From Haloarcula sebkhae (GTDB taxonomy: Archaea; Halobacteriota; Halobacteria; Halobacteriales; Haloarculaceae), in the NCBI RefSeq assembly GCF_014647415.1, contig NZ_BMPD01000013.1:1-35189 (forward strand): DNA of 35,189 nucleotides, in the 5' to 3' direction. Both the position numbers and the translations under genes were made by a program. The notes under the pieces were generated by a model. That model worked only from the letters and a program-made list of their open reading frames with translations. It made no database searches and was not told the DNA's origin. Shown piece by piece: positions 24,856-30,296 of the stretch. The stretch's first letter is position 1, and each line of letters opens with the position of its first letter.

Positions 24856-25380
24856 ATGACAGGTCCATACAACCGACGAACACTGCTTCGGACCGTGGGG
24901 ATCACAGTTGCTGGTACTATTGCCGGTTGTAGGGGCGATAGCTCGACGAGTAGTAACACGGACGAAGCCAGTGATGATACAGCGTCGCCGGAGCCAACAT
25001 CCGCCGATACGCACGCTGAGTCGAACGATGCTCCGTCCATCGATGAGTTCCTCTCTCAGACTGACAACTACGACGGGATCACCGATGAGACTGGCACCGG
25101 GTCCGTCACGGTCGACGTCGGTGTCGAGGCAAATGGAGCGTACTACGGCTTCAACCCAGCAGCAATCCGTATCGACTCCGGCACGACGGTCACATGGGAG
25201 TGGACCGGTCAGGGTGGCGTGCACAACGTCGAGGCACGGCACGGTGCCGACTTTGAGAGCGAGCAGAAGTCGTCGACTGGCGAAACGTACACACAGACCC
25301 TCGAGGAACCCGAGATGGTCCTATACGTTTGTGTTCCCCACGAAGGAGTCGGAATGAAAGGCGCCATCGTCGTCGAGTAG
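24856..25380 (+). CDS. Halocyanin-type blue copper lipoprotein
   Basis: 174 residues from the ATG at 24856 (MTGPYNRRTLLRTVGITVAG). The signal has twin Arg and ends at the lipobox TIAGC. Ser/Asp/Glu-rich linker, then a plastocyanin-like domain (~75-174). Copper ligands are visible in the usual order: His of GVHNVEA, Cys of YVCVPH, His of the same PH, and Met of GVGMKG. It carries electrons on the outer face of the membrane. An upstream in-frame start at 24823 would overlap the TATA region and is unlikely. Convergence of this gene with the amine-oxidase-like lipoprotein, both exported and lipid-anchored, suggests they exchange electrons. Confidence 0.9.
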   Translation: MTGPYNRRTLLRTVGITVAGTIAGCRGDSSTSSNTDEASDDTASPEPTSADTHAESNDAPSIDEFLSQTDNYDGITDETGTGSVTVDVGVEANGAYYGFNPAAIRIDSGTTVTWEWTGQGGVHNVEARHGADFESEQKSSTGETYTQTLEEPEMVLYVCVPHEGVGMKGAIVVE

Positions 25381-25525
25381 ACCCTACTCTCCCTGAGGGC
25401 GACCCAAGGACGTCGACACTGGCGCTTCAGACCGTGACGGGGCCATTCCAGTGAATGAGTTGTTCGCCCGAAACAACTACTCGGTAAGCGTGCAAATTCA
25501 GCGGAATCAGAATGTCAGAACATAC

Positions 25526-25537
25526 CTATATTTATAT
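25526..25537 (+). promoter_or_regulatory. TATA box for the SDR fragment
   Basis: CTATATTTATAT lies about 31-42 nt before the ATG at 25568, a good haloarchaeal TATA box with a short leader. The gene it served is now truncated. Confidence 0.5.
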
Positions 25538-25567
25538 TGACTGCTTAGGTCTGGCGGAGGTTCACCT

Positions 25568-25786
25568 ATGGACCGATTTACCGACGAGACAGCGCTCATC
25601 ACCGGAGGCGGATCAGGAATTGGACGTGCAACAGCCGAGCGCCTCGCCAGCGAAGGTGCGAACGTCGTGGTTTCTGATATCGACGACGATAGAGGGGAGG
25701 ACGTGGTCGCATCCATCGAGGCCGACGGTACAGAGGGTATCTGGGCAGAGTGTCTCATGTGCGGAGACGTCGTTGCGCCGGAGTAG
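25568..25786 (+). pseudogene. Short-chain dehydrogenase, N-terminal fragment
   Basis: Starts MDRFTDETALITGGGSGIGR with the TGxxxGIG nucleotide-binding loop, then SEGANVVVSDIDDDRGEDVV, as in SDR enzymes (usual length ~250). After ~55 residues the frame continues as unrelated sequence (ECLMCGDVVAPE) and stops at 72. The catalytic Ser-Tyr-Lys part is absent. Its own promoter and the adjoining ALDH island suggest it once belonged to the same alcohol/aldehyde pathway and was cut by arrival of the neighbouring integrase segment. Confidence 0.8.
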
Positions 25787-25864
25787 TCCTGATGTTCGTC
25801 CTGCGTATCCTCCTGATTGTGATAACTAATATCATGGAGATTTTAGATATCTGAGTTGGCTAGT

Positions 25865-26390
25865 CTACTCGCCGGAGATGATGTCGTTCGCTTCGTCACG
25901 GGTTCGCTTTGCAGCCTCTTGTGTGTAGCCTTCGTGTGTTGTCTCGATAGACTTGTGCCGCAGTATGTCTTGAGCCAGCTGTGGATTCTCGCGATAGATT
26001 TCTCGCCCGAGGCCACGGCGAACCCCCGTGTGGTTTCAGCGGTTCCTCGAAGTCATACTTAGACTACTCACAGAGATCGGCAGGGATGTTACGGGCTGAC
26101 TGGGTTGTGATCGATGGCGTCGGGTCCATAGCTTTGGCCGCGTTATTGAGTCTGGGGAACACTGCCTCATCCTCGTCAGGCTCTCGGAGTCGCTTCCAGC
26201 GCCGGAGTGGGCGAAGTGCATCGTCAAGGATCGGCGCAGACTCACGAGTGCGATCCTTTCCGAGCACCTGCATCGTGCCAGCATCGAGGTTAACGTGACG
26301 CCACCGCAGGCCGCTCCGTTCCTCATCGTCAGAGACGGCGACGAGTTCCGCACTAGGGGCTCCGGAGTAGGCGAGCAAGAAGACGAGTGC
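25865..26390 (-). pseudogene. SSV-like tyrosine integrase, dead C-terminal copy
   Basis: About 525 bases that align, at high nucleotide identity, with the C-terminal half of the intact integrase at 33326-34411. At least three lesions: the catalytic Arg box SGARSAEL is SGAPSAEL (Arg to Pro); the Trp after DLCE is a stop (TAG, ~26061); and the HGARR box has an extra base (CACGGGGGTTCG for CACGGCGCTCG), shifting the frame. The N-terminal half is absent; similarity stops near 26390. It lies in the same orientation as the intact copy, 7.5 kb away, and the intervening DNA holds the toxin-immunity cluster. Confidence 0.9.
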
Positions 26391-26482
26391 GGCGAGACTC
26401 AGGTGTCGGAGCCACGGAAGAATGGTAGCGAGGACACAGTCAAGTATTCGTCCAGCTGCTCAATACAGTAAAAACAAATATG

Positions 26483-26923
26483 CTATGATTCGCTTTGAAT
26501 TTCCTGATAGAGGTCTGCAACAACGGTTGAACCGTTGTGGGCATCTACATAGCTCTGAATAGTCGCCAGCCCATGCTTGCGCTCTTCTGTAGTGCTGCGT
26601 TCATCCTTACTGGTAAATGCGGTCTCAAGAACTCCTCTCAGTTCAGACTTGAACTCAGACTGTTTCGTTGTAAACTGAATCGGAGGTGGCTCTATAGTGA
26701 CCAGATCTGGCTCCGGTATAGATATAGACACATGATCTGCCGTCCCGAGTGTAAAACCAGTCTCACGACCGGTTGCAACGGTATCATACAATAAGACGAC
26801 TTCTCGGAGAGATGGATACAGTTCATGTGTCGTCCGGTCCAGTTCAATCATTAGGACAATGTCGTCTGGATTCGAAACATCTGACCAATCGTAACTAACC
26901 GCAGTGCAATTACAGTGTATCAT
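26483..26923 (-). CDS. Hypothetical protein, candidate orphan immunity
   Basis: 147 residues from the ATG at 26923 (MIHCNCTAVSYDWSDVSNPD); the frame is open to 26986, giving a basic, less likely extension. A beta-rich N-terminal half (DIVLMIELDRTTHELYPSLR, VSISIPEPDLVTIEPPP) is followed by a helical, charged C-terminal half (SEFKSELRGVLETAFTSKDE). No family recognised and no signal peptide, so cytoplasmic. It is the last gene before the dead integrase, on the same strand as the toxin and Imm49-like genes, which is the only reason for suggesting an immunity role. Confidence 0.55.
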   Translation of the reverse strand: MIHCNCTAVSYDWSDVSNPDDIVLMIELDRTTHELYPSLREVVLLYDTVATGRETGFTLGTADHVSISIPEPDLVTIEPPPIQFTTKQSEFKSELRGVLETAFTSKDERSTTEERKHGLATIQSYVDAHNGSTVVADLYQEIQSES

Positions 26924-27034
26924 GTGGTTGGATCGGGCATTGGACCGGAGGGTTGTGGCTGGTCGCCTATGTTTACGGAAGGCCAATTTCAGTTGATATT
27001 CACGTTTCGTTGGTCAGCGAGCGTCAAACTGCTA

Positions 27035-27724
27035 TTAAATTATGTCAGACTGCCAATTTCCTGAATCAATGATGGCATCAATTATTTCAGGATATTGCTC
27101 CTGTTTGAATTTGATTCGTGCATCAAGCGATGTCCGTCTAATACGCTGCCGATCATCGTCCTTGGGAGCTAATCCAGCGGAATCAGCCAACTCGATGGCG
27201 ATGAGTGAAAAGTCATCGAATCCGTCCTCCATCTGCCATCCAAGATCGTTGTCGATAGTCGCATATTGGTCGGCGGCAAGGGAATAAGCTTCTTAATAGT
27301 TGTCAAAATCAGCTACGAGTCGGAAGTCACCGATAATCTCGTGACCCAATCCAATCTCCGCGGGATCATCATAAAGAGCATCTCTGGCATCGGCCATGAT
27401 AGCAACTCCTTGTTCACAGTGACGCTGGCATCGGTCGTCACACTCAGCTAACCGGAAACAGAGGCTACCAAGAAGGAATTCTCTCACTGCCTGTGCAAAA
27501 AATAATTTATTTGCAGTCGACGCATCCGGTTGGCGATTTTCATCGGGCAACCGAAGCGACTCTACCATTCCAATCCGCGCCGCTGCCACATAAAAAGAGC
27601 CAGCTGTTTCAAGCGCGTCTAATTCTCGGGATTGACGTGCGACTCGGCTGTACTCTCCATAGGCTGAAGACAACTGACTACCAACATTGTCGCTATCGTC
27701 TTCCGTTTTATCAATACCAGTCAT
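27035..27724 (-). pseudogene. Helical (TPR-like) protein with one in-frame TAA
   Basis: A 230-codon frame broken only by a TAA at 27293-27295. Before it: LSSAYGEYSRVARQSRELDA, AARIGMVESLRLPDENRQ, FAQAVREFLLGSLCFRLAE, and IGLGHEIIGDFRLVADFDNY. Directly after it in the same frame: EAYSLAADQYATIDNDLGW, then DDFSLIAIELADSAGLAPK. The residue context (DNY-stop-EAYSLAADQY) shows one continuous TPR-like helical protein. A single nonsense mutation (or a sequencing error) splits it. No family name is certain; its helical build and position resemble the Imm49-like genes upstream. Confidence 0.6.
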
Positions 27725-27852
27725 GTGCGGTGGATAGAACCTCCATGGTCATCTGAGTGAATAGGCGTATCTAAATCTCCTCTTGGACCGAGGAACTCGC
27801 TGTTATTAGTGCCAATGGCACTGAGTATCGTCGCGACGTGGAACAGTCGTCG

Positions 27853-28386
27853 CTAGAACGCAGTATCGTTGACAGCAATCCCGTCGAAGCGGTTGATCTG
27901 TTTCTGGAACGACTGCCGGCAGTCCTCGATATATTCCGGGTCTGGATCGGGCTCGTTCCGTGTCTGGTGGAGATATTCAAGTTCGATGGTCAGATACTCG
28001 TATTCGGAGGCGTCGTGGCCGTCCCACCATGAGGAAAAATGGAGGTCCCTGACGAGGAGGTTCTCTTCGTCGTCCCAGCCGCGAACAAGAATATGCTTGT
28101 CCTCGTCAAGAGTCTCAAGATCAAGCACAGCACTGGAGACGGTATCGCTGATTTCGTCTGGTGTGTCAGTCGGCTCTGCACTCAGCCTGAGCCGGATCGA
28201 ATACAGAGCGCTGTGATGGCGCCCCTTCATCGGTAACAATGTGTAGTGAACGTCGCAAAACTCGTATGGGGCGACATCCTCGCTCATTTTCTCACGCATC
28301 TCCGGATGGTAGAAATTTGCTTGGTACCCATCCGGTATCTCTTCAAACGTCACCAAGCATGATTTTTCGTTCAAAAGTTCGCGCAT
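27853..28386 (-). CDS. Hypothetical protein, candidate orphan immunity
   Basis: 177 residues: MRELLNEKSCLVTFEEIPDG leads into FYHPEMREKMSEDVAPYEF and CDVHYTLLPMKGRHHSALYS, with SIRLRLSAEPTDTPDEISD and a Trp-rich HFSSWWDGHDASEYEYLTI. Acidic, soluble, no signal or membrane span. The alternating short strands and the helical C-terminus would fit a small alpha/beta immunity-type protein, but I recognise no family. It is cytoplasmic by sequence and sits in the row of same-strand genes behind the toxin. Confidence 0.6.
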   Translation of the reverse strand: MRELLNEKSCLVTFEEIPDGYQANFYHPEMREKMSEDVAPYEFCDVHYTLLPMKGRHHSALYSIRLRLSAEPTDTPDEISDTVSSAVLDLETLDEDKHILVRGWDDEENLLVRDLHFSSWWDGHDASEYEYLTIELEYLHQTRNEPDPDPEYIEDCRQSFQKQINRFDGIAVNDTAF

Positions 28387-28489
28387 ATTTCATTAATCAA
28401 CACGATTGATATTAAATGGTATGTCTGATATTATTCCGGCAATAAAGATGCTAAGAGTGTTCGCTATGGGATCATGTGACGTGAGTCTG

Positions 28490-28669
28490 ATGCCCGATCA
28501 TGTGACCGTCGAATCGATGGCTATAGTTCGGCCATCGAAGAGTCCCTACAATCGGTGGACGTTTGAGACTGTGCTGCGGGTGCTGGCAGAGGCTGAACTG
28601 ACGTTGCAGAAGGCTCCGACGCAGGACGAGTACGAGCGTGGAGTCTGTCACAGCGGCACTGTCGTACGC
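28490..28669 (+). pseudogene. Decayed relative of the ORF at 10995
   Basis: The frame from MPDHVTVESMAIV runs through PSKSPYNRWTFETVL to AEAELTLQKAPTQDEYERGV. The last part matches the end of the 10995-11258 protein (HDAWTVDAVL, then LALADLTLQATPTQTEHQ), with a deletion between the two blocks. It runs into the 3' end of the opposite-strand Imm49-like gene at 28670. This is a leftover of an inserted element. Confidence 0.5.
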
Positions 28670-29482
28670 TTACGGTTCGATTGCATCGGCACTCGCCTCG
28701 ACGAGGTCTATCGGGATGAATTCCGAGGAGACGGCCGGCCTATATCCTGCTGCCCGTGCTAATATCAGTAATGCAGTAGCCTGTACGGACATGACTTGTT
28801 CTACAACATTGTCTTGCTGCATGTCCTGTTCGTGGAACGCGAGCATGGACTCGATACCTGACTCGATAGCCGCTGGGTCTTCCTCGCAGACGCCACGTGC
28901 AATCGAGAGTATCGCTTGTCCGTACGCTGCGTGTGGACTAAGCTTCTCGTCGTTGACGGCCTCTAATCCCATGAGTGCGGCCTCGTCGACAGTACCCAGA
29001 ACTGCGCCCGCGAGACACCACGCGAGAAAGTACCGGTCGGCCCACTCATCACTAGGGTCGCAGTCTTCTTCAGCAGCAAGCCGTTGCATCGACTCAGCGA
29101 GGTCAACGAGAGTGGCTTCCTCCCCGGCCAGCAACGCAGCGTACATTCCTTGCATCCGCTGTCGGGCACTGTGTAGTGGTATGGGATCCTTGTCTGAACT
29201 TCGTTGGTAATATGTCGCGGCTTCGGTGAACGCAGTTTGCGCGGCCCCGATGTCATCGTCATATATAGCAAAGACACCCAACTCTTCATAATCGCCCGCC
29301 AAGCCACTGAAGAAGCTGGACTCCTCACTCTCTATCTCACCTTTCTGATATAGATCCAGTACCTCTTCGGCAATTTTACGTCTGCTTTGCTGGATTCGCT
29401 TGAGTCGTTTCTCCAAATCATCACGCTTCTCAACCAGCGCGACAGAGGCGTTCTCAGCAGCACTATCGTCACTCCCTGGCAA
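28670..29482 (-). CDS. Imm49-like immunity protein, orphan copy
   Basis: 270 residues, TTG start at 29482 (no ATG or GTG near). Homologous along its length to the gene at 29526: SFFSGLAGDYEELGVF, AATYYQRSSDKDPIPLHSAR, ADRYFLAWCLAGAVLG, GIESMLAFHEQDM, and MSVQATALLILARAAGYRP, ending SSEFIPIDLVEASAD. These helical repeats and the LARxxGY, then IPxxLV end are what I recall of the Imm49 immunity family. The first ~24 residues (DDSAAENASVALVEKRDDLE) are not immunity sequence: they copy the linker just before the toxin domain in the large gene. So this looks like an orphan cassette whose toxin part has been deleted, fused in frame. Cytoplasmic. Confidence 0.7.
   Translation of the reverse strand: MPGSDDSAAENASVALVEKRDDLEKRLKRIQQSRRKIAEEVLDLYQKGEIESEESSFFSGLAGDYEELGVFAIYDDDIGAAQTAFTEAATYYQRSSDKDPIPLHSARQRMQGMYAALLAGEEATLVDLAESMQRLAAEEDCDPSDEWADRYFLAWCLAGAVLGTVDEAALMGLEAVNDEKLSPHAAYGQAILSIARGVCEEDPAAIESGIESMLAFHEQDMQQDNVVEQVMSVQATALLILARAAGYRPAVSSEFIPIDLVEASADAIEP
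29411..29465 (-). repeat. 55-bp direct repeat, copy at Imm49 gene 2
   Basis: Exactly identical over 55 bp to 30734-30788 in the same orientation, and matching for four more bases after one mismatch. It encodes SAAENASVALVEKRDDLE. Here it forms the 5' end of the second Imm49-like gene. Confidence 0.95.
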
Positions 29483-29525
29483 CTCCTCAGTTTGGGGCCC
29501 GCTGAGACATCTCGTGATGGAACGG

Positions 29526-30296
29526 CTACGTCAGGTCAAATCCATCGCTGGCCGCTTCGACCAGTTGCCCCGGAATGTACGGACTCGAAATATCAGGGTC
29601 GTAGCCCTTGCCACGAGCCAGAACAAACAGCGCGGTCGCCTGTACCGACATGGTCAGTCCCACAACGCCGGACTCACCTATATCCTGCTGATGGAACGTC
29701 AGCATTGACTCGATACCTCGTTCAATGAGGCGTGTGTTTGCATCACGAATCCCTTGACTGCACGCATAGATTGCGTCACCGTAGTGTGAATGTGGCTCAG
29801 GTTTGGTTTCGTTGATAGCCTCCAAGTTGTCTAGATCGGTATCAGAGAGATCATCGACAAGTGCTCCAGCGAGACAGCCTGCGAAAAAGAACCGATCTGC
29901 GTTGTCATCGTCTGGGCTGAGCGAGTGTTCGCGATGAATCTGGCGGACGGCGTCAGCAAATTCGATGACATCCGTATTGAGACCTGCGAGCGCTGCCGTG
30001 TAGATGCCGTCAGCCAACGTATTTGTACTCATGACCGGAAACTTGTGCGCCTCTGCACTTCGGTGGTAATACGCCACCGCCGTTTTGAAGGCATCCTGAG
30101 CGGCCGCGATATCACCGGCAGTGACCTCCAAAATGCCGACACTCTGATAATTTCCGGCGAGCCCTTTAAAGAAACTAGAGAGTTCTATCTCGACACCTCC
30201 CGATTCATAGAGTTCTTCGCGCTTTTTGATGCGCCGAATTCTTCGCTTTCGGAGTTGTTCGGCTCGCTCCTGTTGGCTTTTAGTCAGCTTTCTCAT
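29526..30296 (-). CDS. Imm49-like immunity protein, toxin-coupled copy
   Basis: 256 residues. Basic start (MRKLTKSQQERAEQLRKRRI), then ELSSFFKGLAGNYQSVGILE, AVAYYHRSAEAHKFPVMSTN, ADRFFFAGCLAGALVD, ERGIESMLTFHQQDI, MSVQATALFVLARGKGYDPD and SSPYIPGQLVEAASDGF. Alpha-helical throughout; matches what I recall of Imm49 (immunity protein 49). The start codon overlaps the stop of the toxin gene (ATGA at 30293-30296), so the two are translated together, the typical arrangement for a toxin and its antidote. It is predicted to bind and block the nuclease-like domain of the large protein in the cytoplasm. The pairing is inferred from position. Confidence 0.75.
   Translation of the reverse strand: MRKLTKSQQERAEQLRKRRIRRIKKREELYESGGVEIELSSFFKGLAGNYQSVGILEVTAGDIAAAQDAFKTAVAYYHRSAEAHKFPVMSTNTLADGIYTAALAGLNTDVIEFADAVRQIHREHSLSPDDDNADRFFFAGCLAGALVDDLSDTDLDNLEAINETKPEPHSHYGDAIYACSQGIRDANTRLIERGIESMLTFHQQDIGESGVVGLTMSVQATALFVLARGKGYDPDISSPYIPGQLVEAASDGFDLT

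Noticed and set aside
25865-26390. Half of a split SSV integrase identical to the other copy (attL/attR pair)
   Set aside because: The two sequences are diverged throughout and the left copy has several lesions, so they are not the two halves of one recently interrupted gene.
27293-27295. Stop codon readthrough or special amino acid
   Set aside because: The codon is TAA, not TAG or TGA, so pyrrolysine or selenocysteine is not expected. A nonsense mutation or read error is simpler.
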